A DNA stretch of 64,000 bases from Lycium barbarum (Eukaryota; Streptophyta; Magnoliopsida; Solanales; Solanaceae), in NCBI RefSeq assembly GCF_019175385.1, contig NC_083345.1, forward strand, positions 13,664,027-13,728,026, read 5' to 3'. Of the stretch, positions 1-13,436 are shown in pieces; the stretch's first letter is position 1; each line of letters opens with the position of its first letter. The position numbers and the translations under genes are program-made. Below the pieces are notes generated by a model. It saw only the letters and a program-made list of their open reading frames with translations. It searched no databases and was not told the origin of the DNA.

Positions 1-291
1 TATCACATTTTCTATTTGAGAAACCAAGAGAAATGACATAGTCAGCAAACCGCTTATACCATGCACGGGGTGCCTGCTTAAGACCATATAATGACTTTCG
101 CAAAAGACATACATAATCCGGATGGTTACGATCCCGATAACCCAATAGTTGATGCATATACACTGTTTCTCGTAGCTCACCATGAAGAAAAACATTTTTC
201 ACATCCAACTGATGAATTGGCCATGCTTTTGAAAGAGAGAGAGAGAAAGAACCGTACGAATCGTAGTCGGTTTCACCACCGGGCTAAACGT
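1..291 (-). pseudogene. Copia pol, reverse transcriptase segment
   Basis: Reverse-complement translation is open throughout and gives Copia RT motifs in order: SPVVKPTTIRTVL, then QLDVKNVFLHGE, then KSLYGLKQAPRAW. It continues the polyprotein that stops at 8112 (ending CGETF), so the two pieces were one frame before LTR A1 inserted; the 5-bp duplication aacgt (287-291 and 8112-8116) marks the break. The rest of RT, RNase H and the 3' LTR lie left of the window. The element cannot make a full polyprotein because of the insertions and of stops in gag. The Copia assignment is certain; lineage (Ale/Retrofit-like, from the very short LTR) is an inference. Confidence 0.93.
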
Positions 292-483
292 TGTTGACAC
301 CTAATTTTGTCCCACCTTTCCTCCGAAATAGCTATTTTTCGCTTCCAATATTTTGGTAACTTTAAAAAATAATTATTTGCATTTTTTTTACTATAATTAT
401 CAGCTTTTATTAATACCGGCATTTCATTATCTGTCATTATCTTTTACTACCGTTACTACTACCACTACTACCACTACTACCAC

Positions 484-563
<80 letters not shown>
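484..563 (+). repeat. (ATT)n microsatellite in LTR A1
   Basis: About 26 uninterrupted ATT units. The same tract sits at the same place in LTR A2 (9541-9607) and LTR A3 (47821-47880), so it is part of the family's U3 region and not a random gain. Confidence 0.97.
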
Positions 564-565
<2 letters not shown>

Positions 566-1279
566 ATTCGCATCTTTTATCATTTCAGCATTTTTACCAG
601 CTTATGCACACGCACCGCATTTATCTTCGCGTAATTTAATAATAACGTCTACTTACTGTTGAATTTCAAAATATTACTGCACAACTATTACGACGTCATA
701 TCATTTTATTTTCATCTGAATACTAATAAATACACACCTTTATATTAGGGGATATTTTAGCACGCTTAGTATATAGTTAATTAAAATGGGTCTTTTATTT
801 AAATTTAGAAGCCAAACTATTTATTTCATTCAGCCCATATTTTTAATTCATCTGACCCAAATCAAAGCCAATCAACTCATAAGCATTTTTCGGACTAGTC
901 CATTAATGACCAACCATGTTTAAATTCATCAACCAAATTTTCAGATCAGTCCAAATTTTAATACCCAGCCCAAAAGAAAATTGACCCAGTCTATTAACCC
1001 ACAACCCGGCCCACTACCCTTACCCGACCCATTTTCGTTCAAAACAAGGGAACCACTAGGGTTCCCTTCCTATTTTCAGCCGCCCCATCCCTTCTCTTCT
1101 TCATCTCTCTCTTTCCTTTCCTCTTTCCTCCCTCACCTCTCCCTCATCTCCCCCATCCTCTCTTGTTCCCCCTGTCTCTTCCACCTCCCTTTGTCCCCCA
1201 CGCTCACTGCCATCCCCATTCCCCCAGTTTCCCACGCGTATCTCCTTTTTTTTATTCAACACAATGCAAAGCAAAACCC

Positions 1280-1288
1280 TATAAATAG
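1280..1288 (+). promoter_or_regulatory. LTR A1 TATA box
   Basis: TATAAATAG in LTR A1. Equivalent motifs occur at 10463-10470 (A2) and 50534-50540 (A3), each followed by a similar run of repeated AAATCCCCT-like units. It is the likely core promoter, placing transcription start about 30 bp downstream (inference). Confidence 0.7.
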
Positions 1289-1624
1289 GGGTGTTTGAAT
1301 CGTTTGAAGGGAAGTTTTTTTTTGGGATGAGCGAAATCCCCTGACAATAACAAGTTTTCAGCCGCAAAAATCCCCTTACAAAGAGAGGTTTTTTTTGGAG
1401 GCAGAAATTCCCCAAGAAACTGAGGTTTTTTTTCGAATTACAAGAAACCCCCATAGGCAATACTAGTTCTTAGCAGTATCGTTTGATATTGAGTCGAAAT
1501 CTACACCATTTTTTGTTCTGTTTTACCCTTGGCATCTGTTGGATTCGAGGGTATATAAATTCGGGATTCGTAGCGTTTCAAAGTAGATTTGAAGTGTTCG
1601 AGGTTATATCGAAACCCGCGCCTC

Positions 1625-1650
1625 ACTTCGCTGCACCCGAAGAAAGTAAT
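1625..1650 (+). other. Conserved splice-donor-like block in LTR A1
   Basis: CACTTCGCTGCACCCGAAGA is followed by AAGTAAT. The block is preserved in A2 (10788-10806, AAGGTAAT) and A3 (50819-50848, AAGGTCAGT). Everything downstream is T-rich and intron-like. A candidate 5' splice site for a long leader intron; no transcript evidence is available here. Confidence 0.4.
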
Positions 1651-4240
1651 TTCCCCTTTCCCTTTTACTTTTCTATTTTATCTGTGTTTTTTTTCTTAAT
1701 CGCTATGTAGGTTTAAAACAGGCTGATTAGTTAGATTAGTTTGGTTAAATGGATAGTCTGTCTGTGTGTTGATATTAATCCGGACTTAATTAGTTTGTAT
1801 GATGGTTTAATTATCGAGTTTGGCTCTGTTTGTGTAATTACATGTATTAGGTGTGATAACTTGGATTTAATTGATTCAAATGTGTGAGTTAATCATGCTA
1901 GTTGGTTTAAGTTGCGTATTGTTATACAAATCTGGTTAATTAGTCAGTAGGATATTCGAACTTGTTTAAGGGTTGTTGTTAGGTCAGGCATGATTAGTAG
2001 TCGAATCTGTGGCTGATTTCTGTTTCGCTTCTGATTATATTAACGAAGAACACCTCTATAAGTTTGTTCAATGTGGTTTAATAATGGCATAGTAATAGGG
2101 AGGGTCGAAATTGCAATATAGAGAAAGCATATCCAGTTTGTATTATGATAAGAATGATGGTTTGCGGTAAAGATGATTGAATCTAGTTGTTACCTTGATG
2201 AAGGGTAAATCTAGCCTGGTTTGTTTAACCTCTTGAGACAGATACTGTGATCATAGCATGATACCTTTTGCTTGACTTATATGAAATAATCTGGTGTATA
2301 CGACTTACATGCTCATGATGAGAATACTTTGTATGCTGCTTGCTTATTCTGGACTCAAATGGGCAAAAAATCCAGTTGAGGAGGTTTAGCTTGAAACTAA
2401 TGAACATGATGATGAGATTTTTCTTGTATATTTTGTCTATTCATGTTTAAAATGGCTCATGGTTGGGTATTGACCTGTTTGTCTAAGGGGCTGTCATTGT
2501 TCTTAACAAATTAAGAGTTTTGAAAGTTTTAAGTGTTTGCATAACCTTAGTAAGCATAAAAGGGAAAGTTATGGGTGTTTGGCTGTGAAAAAATAGAATT
2601 TGGAAAGTTTAAATGCAAGGCTAACAAAATCTGAACCAAGGTAGTAAAATGTGAGATGCGTATGATTCTTCTTTGTTCCCCGATGTCCAGTTTAGGTTTC
2701 CTCTCCTTTCATCTTTGGTTTCAGTTCTGTTCCATGAGAAAAAAATGATTAATATGCTCAGATTGGTTCATAGGCTGCATATTTATTCAACTCGTTTAGC
2801 ATGGTCCTTTGGTGATTAGTAGCAGTCCAATATGGTTGTATACTCAGATTCAGTTGAGGTTTAGATAAATATGCACGAATTTAACTCTCGAACTATAGTG
2901 TTCAATGTTATTGTCAACCTAACCTGAGCTAAGACAAATTTACCTAATCACCGGCATTCCTATAAGCTCTGTTTGAAGTGAAACTGTCCTAAGAGGCACT
3001 CATTAGAAGTTGTTTAGCCCACAGCCTGTTTGAATTTGATCCATGCCTAGCTTGGTCAGTCTGCTGCAGTGTTTTCCCACTTTGAATTGTTCCCTATATG
3101 TCTTACTGTATGGAAAAACTCCACTCAGCTCTGCATTGATGCTTTGAGTTGGTTATCAATCTAATTTGCCTTTGCTCGTCCTTAGCAGTTGCATACTTCT
3201 CCCTTTTGCCTTGCCTACAGCTGTTGTTTACTGTTTTTGCCCCTGCAGAGGAGTATGTGCTTGACTTTATTACTGTTTGTGTCACTAAGGTCTTTTATGA
3301 TGTGAATTTCACATGTATGTACTTGTGCATTGTCTCCTGCTCATGCCCATATCTGCTTTTGGAATTGTTTTCTGAACTCATCTGTTTTTGTACAGTGACT
3401 GACTCCATGACTTGTCTTGGCTATTTCCTTTCTGTTGAATGTGATAATTGACCCTGATGCATTCCTACTGTCCCACTCAGTTTGTTGCTTGGATTGTGCT
3501 TTATCTAGAGTTGATTATTCTCGTATACTAGATTGTCATCATGTATCATTGAATAAATTTGCATAATCTCTTCCCTTCATACATGCTGTTCTCTTTCATC
3601 ATGGCTGCTGCATACCCATGCTACCCTATGCTACTGTTTCCTGCTAATTTTTCTGCATAACACTCCTGCCTCTTTGTGACTTGTTTTCTTATGTGTTTCT
3701 ATTCCTCTCCTCCACCTTCTGTTTTTCTTCTCCTACTTGGGATTTTCATAATATATGAGGAAGTCTTATAATTGCCTAAAAATTGTTCAATGACTGTTGT
3801 CCCCCATATTCACGATCGCAAAGAAGGCCTTGTGTTCTGCCTGTTGGCCTCTGTAAACAAATGAACTGAGCATTGGTTTAGGAGACATCATGTATATATT
3901 AGGATATACACATGAGAGTATACCTGGTATATACATGAACCATTTACATTATACATGTTTAGTCTTATTTATTGGTTATGTACTAATCCTTTTCTTTCCA
4001 TTTTTTATGCATGACCATCGCGTACGAGTCCGAGGGACTCGTCATCTTCCGCATTCGGTTGTTGCACCTCATTTTTACCGAGGCTAAACAAAGCACAACT
4101 TATGGAGCTCTGAAATAATTAATTATGTACAGAGTCGCCACCTAGCATTTAAGGTATACTAGGGTACCTATAAATTATTAATATATGCAGCTTAACATGG
4201 TCTACGAAAATAAATGAGATTCTAGGTAAGTGTTCAAATT

Positions 4241-4275
4241 ATTCCGAAGGGAAGGTGTTAGGCATCCTTCAGAAT
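4241..4275 (-). other. Conserved LTR hairpin, solo LTR B copy
   Basis: On the minus strand, ATTCTGAAGG, then a 15-nt loop ATGCCTAACACCTTC, then CCTTCGGAAT. Arms pair over 10 bp. One of six copies in the window. Confidence 0.7.
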
Positions 4276-6201
4276 CCACAAATGTGGTTCCCGGCTGGAC
4301 CAATTTAACTATACGAGGGACGCGTAAAAAGGCTTGATTATTATTTACAAAAAATATTAATGGAATTGAGACTAAAGAATAATATGAATATTCACATAAA
4401 TAATCATGCAATGCGTATTTTATACATATATGTTATAATAATTATTTAAAAAAAAATTTATGTGCAACTTAGAAGCTTGGGTATGTGACAAAGGTATAAA
4501 AAATGGGCATGAAATTATTTTGCACTCGAAGTGAGTTAACTAATTTAACTAACTAAGTATGTACGCCTAATCAATTAATTATGAAAGTATATTATAAAGC
4601 TTAAATATTGAGGCAAATCACCCTATTTATTCACTTAAGTGTGCTAAGCTATTGAATTAAAACTCTAGCAAAACATGATAACTATAGGAATATTAGCTAC
4701 AAAAATAATAACTGCATAATATTAATTTGTCTAAAACACATAAAATTTAAATCACCTAAGCAGATCATAAATAAATACCACTAACCTACACCCTAAAAAG
4801 TAAAGTTTCACTATATTTTATGCTTGCATAACTTAAGAATGTAAAAAAAATATAAACAAAGAATTTAAGAAGCTATTTGAACTTCTTTTGAGTGTCATCT
4901 TCAAAAAAGTAACTTCAGATAACTGCATGAGACTTAATAAAAAATGTTAGTAAGAGAATAAATAATTATCGGATGAATTAAAGAAATAATGAATAAACTT
5001 AAAATAAAAACCCGTCTTTGTACATGGAAGGCCTTGGAAATCGACGGAAATTTCTTCATCGGCCAATTTAACGCATACTGTTGAACCGAACTTAACACTA
5101 ACTCTAGTCATACAAAAGACTTTAATTAATTAACTAGAAATAATATTAAGCACCATGAAAATCCAAGGCATAAAGTGGTAAACAAAATGGCAACATAAAC
5201 AACAATATTAAAACAGAAGGTGGTAAACAAAAGGCATACTTAAACAACAATTTGAAACAGTAACCACACTCAGTGCTTAATAAGGTCATTGATTACATGT
5301 GTAGCTCCATCGATGTTGCATATCTTCCCAAGACTACCCCAAAATATTTAAAACAAAATGCAAGAGAAGAAATGGAGTTTCATAAAATAGATCGTGGTTT
5401 CAAAACTGGAAAAACATTTCTAGTTATTAGCGATCATGACCATGGTATCTTTTAATTTTTTACAGATCGAGATGAATCTATGAATGGCAGAAAGGGTGGA
5501 GAAGAGGGGGAAGGAAATGAGGTTGCGCGTTGGTGGTCGCACGACTTGTCTGTGAAGATGGGAAGGGTTTGTAGCTCGTCGTTCCAGTGAGAAGATGAAG
5601 GGGTTGTTTGGTTGAGGTGGGGATTCGCGGTGGTTGGTGGCGGAGTTATTGTTCGCTGGTCTTAGCTCATCGGAGCAGTGACGGGAAAGGGAGGAACGGG
5701 CAGCTGGTGGCTTGTGGCTATGGTTTCTCGTAGGCGGAGTTGTGGTTGGAGGGGAAAAGAGCAGTGGGAAGAAAAGGGAAATGGGAGTGGGACTGTGGTG
5801 GCTCTGCGGTGGTGTGGTGGGGCTTGTGGTGGTTGCTCCATTCATGATCTGGAAAAGAGGGAAAAAAATTAGAGCGGGGATGGAGGAAGAAAGAAAGGGG
5901 GCAGTGGCGTCATGTTGTTGTCGGGGCGTTTGGTTTTCACGGCTGCTCCGGTTCACCGGAGCTAAAGCTCCTCGCCGGAGCAGTGGAGGGGGGAGAACGA
6001 AGGGTGGAGAAGAAGCAGGGGTGACTGGTGGCGCGTGGGTTGGTGGAGTTCGATTCGTGGAGATGGTGGCTCGCCGGGGTGGTGGTCGGCGGCGGCTAGG
6101 AGAGGAATGGGGGGAAATGTTTAGGTTAGAAAAAAAAAAATCTGATCTTGGAGCCTGTGTCCGTGTTGTGTGTGTTGTGTTGGATCCCATCATTAAATTA
6201 A

Positions 6202-6221
6202 CCCCCCCCCCCCCCCCCCCC
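6202..6221 (+). repeat. Poly-C run
   Basis: Twenty consecutive C residues inside the inverted LTR B. Length may be unreliable in the assembly. Confidence 0.9.
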
Positions 6222-6755
6222 TTTTTCTTATAATATAAACAAACACCCCTTTTTATGCCCAAAAATAATGAAGCCATACCCCTTTGTCCCCAACCCATCA
6301 TCTCAATTAACTCTTTTTTTTAAAAAAAAAAAAAAACAAGAAGTGATGAGATCATGACTTGACCAAATTTTACTCTGCATTTAAAAATTAATTACTCCGA
6401 TTTTCTCTGCACTGTCGGGCTGTACTAAAATATAGTTAATTAATACATATATAAATAATAATGTAAGTATAAAAAATATAAATAGTAATGTATAGGATAT
6501 GAAAATGTATTGCTATAAAATTAAGAAACAATTATTAATTGCACAAAAAATTGTAGTATTATGCTGTACATGTGCAAAATAATGATTCTTGAAAAATGAC
6601 AATAAATTGAGAAAATTCCTAAAATAAGGATAATCATTAATAAATTGTTGAAAAAATGTAAAAATGTGTAAAAAATGTATTTCGTGCTCTTTAACGAATC
6701 AGGGCCCCCCAAAACGTTAATTTTAAACACGTCGAGCCAAAATTAGGTGTCAACA

Positions 6756-7860
6756 TTGGGCCAAAGCCCAACGAAACGTTATTCCTTTCTCGTCCAGCTC
6801 CTGTCCACAGCAAAAAAAAAAAAAATAGAAAACAGACTCTGGGCCAAGCCCAATAGCGCGAACAGTTCTCAATAGTCTTAGAAATGGGCTGAGCCCATTC
6901 CCATACAGCAGCAGCCAATCCGCAGCCGCAACATATAAGATTTATTGGGCCAAAGCCCAATAGCATGAATAGTTTCGCAGCAGTTGGGCCTGAAAAAATG
7001 GGCCAGATCCATTCAATCTTCTTCCCTCTACCTTATTCTATTGTTGTGTATTTTTTATTTGCTTTGTATGACTAACCTTACCTTATATTATTTTCTTAAC
7101 TTAGATGAATCTTAATCAATTAGTAGGTTTAGTTTTAGTAATGGATAGTCAATCTAAGGAAAACTAATAATTAGTTCCGTAAGCTTCATTTTTTTCTTTT
7201 TATATTAAAGTTATTTGTAGTATTTATAATATTTACTTTTAGGATAATTGATTTTCAATAGCATGAAATTCATATTTTTTGAGTCAAAGGAATCATATTT
7301 TATTATCTTGGGAATTTTAAAACGCCACTAAAGAATATTTTGTAGACATCTTTTAAGGTTTATCCCAAATTATGCATATTTCAGTCAAATGTAGTTAATG
7401 AAACATAATCTTGTTTGTACTTCTAAAATGCAAAGCCAATTAATACATCATCGTTAGAGTTGCTTCAAATATTTATTAAAACATTGCACAAACTCGCATT
7501 TTCTTCTACTTATATATTATATGTAAACCTTATTTCAAAGAGCATTATTATTTAAAGCCTTAGCTATATTTATAAGTTTATTTTAAATGGCATTTGAAGT
7601 TTCCTTTCATGCAAATTATTACATTTTTACAAATCTCATTCTAAATAGCATTTTTTATTTAAAGCCTTAGCAACTTTATAAGTTTTATTTTAAATAGCAT
7701 TTAAAATCTTTTTTTTTTTTTTTTGCAAATTGTTATATTTAAATCCTATCTTGAGCAACATTCTTGTATTTTCCTTAAAACCTTAACAACCTTTCTTAGC
7801 CCTTTTTTCTTAAAATTTCAAACGTCTTATTTAGCATTAATTAATTAACCTAAGTTTGGC
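6756..7860 (+). other. LTR A1 right arm, non-coding
   Basis: Continues LTR A1 after the nested element. Contains repeated GGGCC/GGCCCA-type short palindromes (for example TTGGGCCAAAGCCCAA) and repeats of the form AAGCCTTAGCAAC...TTATAAGT...TTTTAAATAGCATTT. The latter are expanded further in A3 (53640-54000), so this part of the LTR evolves by local duplication. No gene seen. Confidence 0.75.
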
Positions 7861-7880
7861 CGGATAGCCGTAGTTAACGG

Positions 7881-7915
7881 ATTCTAAAGGATGCCTAACC
7901 CCTTCCCTTTAGGAT
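7881..7915 (+). other. Conserved LTR hairpin, A1 copy
   Basis: ATTCTAAAGG / loop ATGCCTAACCCCTTC / CCTTTAGGAT forms a 10-bp stem with one G-T wobble. Lies about 200 bp before the LTR end. Confidence 0.72.
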
Positions 7916-8029
7916 AATATAGAACCCTTACCTAGAATCACACTGGTTAAGCAGACTATTAACGGAGGTTTAGTTAGCTTTACCTTAGTTAATAATTAGG
8001 TTCCCTAATTCACCTTAAAATCAATTAGG

Positions 8030-8039
8030 TGGCGACTCC
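8030..8039 (+). other. PBS-core copy inside LTR A1
   Basis: TGGCGACTCC, identical to the first ten bases of the family A primer binding site (54349-54358), sits 72 bp before the LTR end. Same position in A2 (13552) and A3 (54265). Confidence 0.6.
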
Positions 8040-8111
8040 TTAAAACAAAGCAATTTAGGAATCTCCAATATGTTGTACTCCGCTTCAACCCGGTTAAAAT
8101 GGGGTATAACA

Positions 8112-9375
8112 AACGTTTCGCCACAATCAATGCCAACCTGCTGAGTTTTCCCATCACCTACAAGATGGGCTTTATGCCTCTCAAAAACATCATTAGATTT
8201 TTCTTTATGAGCAAAAATCCACATAGAACGAATAACATTAACATCAGGTGGACGGGGCACCAACTCCCACGTCTTATTTTTAATAAGAGCATCATATTCA
8301 TCATCCATGGCCATTTTCCAATTCGGGTCACGAAGGGCCTCGACTGGGTTACGGGGCAAGGGAGAACGAGTAACCGAAGCCTGCATAGCATATTTTTTAT
8401 TTGACTTAAAAATGCCCATTTGACTTCGGGTTACCATGGACGGCTGAATTGTGTGGGATGAAGTAGATGTTGGCTGTTGGGTCACTGATGCATGTAGAGG
8501 AGTAGGATTTGGGCTTAGAGAGATAGGGGAGCTGGTTTGGCTTATTGAGGAAGGAGAAACGGTGGAATCTGGGCTGCCAGAGGAAGGCCGGTTAACATTT
8601 TGTGAAGGTAGGTTGACCGGCCTTGTTGGAGATGGGAAGCTGGCGGGATCTGGGCCACCAGGCTGGGTCCGGTCAACATGGGAAGTTGATGGGCTGACTG
8701 CGCTCAAAGGAGTAGACGAGTTGGTGGGATCTTGGCCACCAAGTTGAGTTTGGGCCATTTGTTCAGGCTGTTGGGCTGACTGGTGACCGGCCAAAGCATT
8801 GGATTGATTTTGTATGTGAAGAGTATAAGGAGAAATGTTATCACACAAAAAATTATAAGCATTAGAAGAAGGGGTATGCAACTTTGCAAATGGGAAAACA
8901 TGCTCATCAAATAACACATGACGACAAATAATAATTTTATTGGAAGATAAATCATAACATTTGTAGCCACGATGATTCGAAGGATAACCCAAAAATACAC
9001 ATGGAGTAGATCGGGGCTGCAATTTATTGATAGTAGTTGACGGAATTAAGGGATAACATAAGCAACCAAATACCCGAATGTGATAATATAAGGGAACCCT
9101 TTGGTATAGAATTTGTAGAGGAGATAGATTTCCCAAAAGCTTGCTCGGAAGAATATTAAGAAGATACGTAGCCATTTGTAAAGCATGATGCCAAAAAGAA
9201 GGAGGAAGAGATGCATGAGCAAGAAGAGTACGAGTGATATTATTTATAGTCCGAATTTTCCGTTCGGCTTTACCATTTTGAGAAGAAGTATGAGGGTAAG
9301 AAAGACGGAAGGACATGCCATTAGTTTTACAAAAATCCCAAAAAGGACTATTGTCAAACTCCCTCCCGATGTCAC
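8112..9375 (-). pseudogene. Copia pol, integrase C-terminal part and RT start
   Basis: Minus-strand frame continuing directly from 13632. At the upstream edge the integrase second-aspartate motif is split: ...NVQCD ends at 13632 and IGREFDN resumes at 9375. The catalytic glutamate lies in SSQNGKAERK. After the GCLCYP/FLGYPSNHRGYKCYD block comes a Pro/Ser-rich linker, then the RT entry (EALRDPNWKMAMDDEYDALIK and NKTWELVPRP). The frame is interrupted at CGETF by LTR A1. Integrase joins the element cDNA to host DNA and RT copies its RNA. Non-functional here because of the insertions. Confidence 0.94.
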
Positions 9376-9543
9376 TGTTGACACCCAATTTTGTCTCATC
9401 TTTCCTCCGAAATATCTATTTGCGCTTCTAATGTTTTTGGCAACTTAAGAAATAATCATTTATATTTTACTATAATTATTAGCTTCTTATTAATACCGAC
9501 GTTTCATTATTCCATTGTAGTCACTAGCTATTATTATTTTCAC

Positions 9544-9612
<69 letters not shown>

Positions 9613-10049
9613 TGTTATTGCTATTTTATTACCGGTATTATTATAATCCGCATTATAATCGCCTCAGCATTTTTTTTTACCATCCCATGCACACGCATCG
9701 CATTTATTTTCGCATTTATTTACTGTTGACTTTCAAATATTATTGCACGGCTATCACGACATCATTTTTATCCGAGCGCCAATAGTTACATATTTTTTTT
9801 GTTAGGTAATATTTTAGCACACGTAGAATATAGTTAATTAAACTAGGTCTTTTATTTTTAGAAGTCCAATTTGTTTCTTTCCCAGCCCATATCTTAATTT
9901 ATCCACTCAGCCCACACTCATTTAATCTGCCCAACCCACATTTTTCAGCCCACTACCTAAAATACCCGACCCGACCCGCTCGTCTTAAACACAAATGAAA
10001 CCACTAGGGTTTCATCACCTCCTCAGCGCCGCACCTCCCCTTCCTCTCT

Positions 10050-10054
<5 letters not shown>

Positions 10055-10104
<50 letters not shown>
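10055..10104 (+). repeat. (TC)n microsatellite
   Basis: About 24 TC units in the presumed 5' untranslated part of LTR A2, upstream of the TATA box. Confidence 0.95.
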
Positions 10105-10108
<4 letters not shown>

Positions 10109-13100
10109 TCAACAAAGATAGCAAATCCGCAGAGGCCTTTTCGTTGAATCCAGGCCATGCACGACCTATTAAGGGTAGGAATTAATTAGCCTATCCTTTG
10201 CCCTTCAGAAATTCAACGGTTGAAGGTTTTGTTTTTGTTGTTTTCCCCCTCTCCTCCACTGGCAATCTGAAATCTTTTAATAGTTTTCGCCCGCTTGTAG
10301 ATTTGAAATCCATCTTTTATCTGTTCCCTTTTGTATTTTTTGTGAGAAGCTTTAATGAATTTTGTCTGTTCCTCTCCCTTCTGATCGAAAATCCGAACGT
10401 TTTTTAACCTTAAAATCCCGCCCAAAATTTTAGTACGAGCAGAACCCTAGACGTTTCTTTCCTATAAATAATCGCTTTTTCAGTCAGTTGAAAGAAGTCT
10501 GGAGCCGCCTTGAACCCCCCTGGAAAATCCCTTAAAAATTAGAGGTTCTTGAGTCGTCCAGAAATCCCCTAAGAAAAGAGTTTTTGAGCCGCCTTGAACC
10601 CCCCTGAAGCCACCCAAAATCCCCTAAGCAAGATCAGTTCAATAGTCTTATATTTCTGAATATCGAGTCAAAAATACTATATCATTTTTTGGTTTTCGTT
10701 TGTCTTGGCATTGCTTCGAATCCGAGCATCGCAAGCTCGGATTTGGTAGTCTTCGAGGTAGATTAGAAACCCCCGCACCCACTTCGCTGCACCCGAAGAA
10801 GGTAATCCTCTTCCCTTTAAGTTATTTTCAGCATTTCTTGCCTATTTTCTACCTATATGTTAAATTGTTAGTATAGTCATGTTAATCACTAACTTAAGAT
10901 TATTATTTTTTTACATGTTAATTGCCATTCCTTGCTTAGTTATGCCATTTATTGGTTAAGCATGTTTACATGAGTTCGATTCCTATCTAAACATGTTCAT
11001 ATGAATTAGTTGTTAATCTGGTCTCGATTAGTTAGGTTCAGTATGCAAGAGTTAGATAAGTATATGCCTGTTTTAAATCATGTTTAGTTTGTATGGGTTA
11101 ACTACTGATCCCGAAATCCTGCTTAGTTACTTTTCCTGGTAACCCAGTCTCTGTTATGTTTGCTGTGATTAGCTGAAGATATTCCTGGTATTCGAAAATG
11201 TTGAATGAGGTTCAAAATGCAATCTATACTTTCAATATTGACTTAATGCCGTTTGATAAAGTGGAACAAATATATGTTTATGTTTCAGTTAGCCTTAATC
11301 TTGATGCTTGTTCATGTTTGTATTATGTGAGATCACCTTAGTATAAATCTGCATCTGTTTATTGGCTTGTTTAATCAAATGGTATGATTGATAATCCTTA
11401 ACTAACATACAGTATTCCCTAGCCTAAAACCGTAACAAATATATCCCCATGTTGATTCATAAGTTAGAGATGGTAAGTTTGGTGTTAACATAAGTTGTTT
11501 GTTTTATCTAGTTCTCAACATAACAAAAATGATGGTTTCTGTGATTCTTGATTTAACCAGAATAGGTATCTAAAATGTGGTTTTTAGGCAGCTTTGAATA
11601 GCTGGAATCCTGTCAGTTTGTTTCATAAATAGGCCACATGGAAACCGCATCTTAGTCCCTGTTTGATTGTTTTGAAATGAATTGTTGCTTGAGTGTCTTG
11701 CCTCATGTACAGTGCCTTCATTTTGAGTTGAGTCCTTAACTTCTAAAATATGCAATAACAATTCTTTACACGTTAACCAGTACACCCAATCCATGTTTCC
11801 ATGTTAGTTAAATATAAAAGGATGTGCTATGCATAGTAGTTCAAAAGTAAACATGTCCCTGTGCCAACCTGATTGTTGATTTAGGGGGTAAATATACCAT
11901 GGACATGTCTGAATATACCTGATCTATGCAGTCTTGCATACTGCTAGCATAAGGGAACTTGTATATTTTGGTATAAATCAAGTATATCACTAATATAGGT
12001 ATAGATTTTGTAACCTATGCATGCAGTTTGGGTTAAGTCTCTTTCGGCTGTTTATTGTTGGGCTTCTTTTATGTGCTAAGTTTGGTTTATGTTTGAGCCA
12101 GGCTGAATTGGTTCTAAGTGATCTATTTGATTTGGGCTTTCTTTGTATTGTTTGAATTGGTTTAAGGCCTTTCCTTTTCTTCCTATCTCTATTTCATTTT
12201 CCTCTTAAATATACACAGCATACATAATCTTTGATCTGTTTCGAGTTTATATTATACATGTTTAATCTCATTCGTCGACCATATACTAATTCTTTTCCTT
12301 TCATTTTATGCATGACCATCGCATACGAGTCCGAGCGACTCGCTCTTCTTCTGCATTCGGTGTTGGGCTAAAAGCCCAACGAAATCTTTCTGAGTCATTC
12401 CCTATCAATCCTGTCCGCAACAGAAAATAGAAAACAGAATTTATTAGGCCAAAGCCCAATAGCAGGCAGATCCGCAACAACTTTTTAAAAAATGGGCTGA
12501 GCCCATTCCAACAGCAGCACGATCAGCGGTCCTAAAATGGGCTGAGCCCATTTAATACCATTTGCTCCCTTATTTTATTTTATGCATTTGATTTTGTATT
12601 TGTGCAACTAATACTTTGCTTTGTTTGTTTCCTTAGATAAAATGAACCTTAGCGAAATTAGTGGGGTTTAGTTTTAGTAATGGGTAGTTAATTTAAGGAA
12701 AACCAATCAATTCCATAAGATTCATTTTCTTCTTTTTATGTTAAAATAGTATCTACAATATTGATTTTCAAGAGCATGTCTTTATAATATTTCAAAAAAT
12801 TAAAATGTATGTTCTATGTCCGTTCTTGCTCTATAGTTCCACGCTACAAACAATTTTCTAGAACTCACATGTAATGCAATATATTTTCAGATATATGTAA
12901 ATATAAATTCAAGTATATTTTATGAACACATTTTTTAAGAGTCACCCAATTATGCATATTTTAGTCAAATATAGTTAAATAAAGAGAAAAAAAAAACTCA
13001 CTTCCTTTGCATTCTATCCAAGTCTAGATTTTTCTACATTGCCATATTCATATAACATGATTTTATTTTTTCTAAGTCCTTTCTTAAAAGTTATCACTTA

Positions 13101-13401
13101 TATGCAAATTATCGCATTTTCTGCAGTTTTATTTTAAATAACATTTTTGTTTAAAACCTTAGCAACATTTATAAGTTTTATTTTAAATGACATTTGAAGT
13201 CTCCTTTTATGCAAATTATTATATTTTCTATAAGTCTTATTCTAAATAAGCATTTTTTATTCAAGCCTTAGCAATATTTATAAGTATTATTTTAAATAGT
13301 ATTATTATATTTTCCTTTAAAACCTTGGTAACATTTGCAAGCTGTATTTTACATCTTTGGCATTAATTAACCTAAGTTTGGATGGTAACCATATTTAATA
13401 G

Positions 13402-13436
13402 GTTCTAAAGGATGCCTAACCCATTCCCTTTAGGAT
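13402..13436 (+). other. Conserved LTR hairpin, A2 copy
   Basis: GTTCTAAAGG / ATGCCTAACCCATTC / CCTTTAGGAT. The outermost pair has become a G-T wobble relative to A1, so the stem is kept. Confidence 0.7.

Larger units (their letters stand above)
4060..6755 (-). mobile_element. Inverted solo LTR of family B nested in LTR A1
   Basis: Read on the minus strand it starts TGTTGACACC (6755) and ends AAC AAAGCACAAC-type sequence and TGCAACA (4060), matching the two LTRs of element B at both ends. The centre (about 5080-6160) is diverged from those LTRs, so this is a different subtype. No 5-bp target duplication is visible. Comparison with A2 and A3 at the same place (GCATTCGGTGTTGGGC) suggests loss of a single G on insertion. 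A 293-residue minus-strand frame across 5420-6301 is Pro/Ser/Thr-rich low-complexity UTR-like sequence and I do not call it a gene. Confidence 0.88.
292..8111 (+). mobile_element. Solo LTR A1 of an Ogre/Tat-type Gypsy element (interrupted)
   Basis: Starts TGTTGACACC and ends GGGGTATAACA, with perfect 5-bp target duplications aacgt at 287-291 and 8112-8116. No internal coding region, PBS or PPT follows, so this is a solo LTR left by LTR-LTR recombination. About 2.7 kb of the span is the inverted solo LTR B at 4060-6755, leaving an LTR of about 5.1 kb. Landmarks shared with A2 and A3 are an (ATT)n tract, a TATA box, a conserved splice-donor-like block, the sequence GACCATCGCGTACGAGTCCG, and a hairpin near the right end. 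The long T-rich stretch 1700-3900 holds no gene I recognise. Confidence 0.92.

Noticed and set aside
353..634. Ile-rich frame, and similar ones at 9391 and 47779
   Set aside because: Translations of the (ATT)n microsatellite.
5420..6301. 293-codon minus-strand frame
   Set aside because: Low-complexity Pro/Ser/Thr-rich translation of an LTR B stretch, with no domain; overlapping plus-strand frames are Gly/Trp/Arg-rich mirror images.
8099..9000. Plus-strand frames across the Copia segment
   Set aside because: Antisense shadows of the integrase/RT frame, which has clear catalytic motifs.
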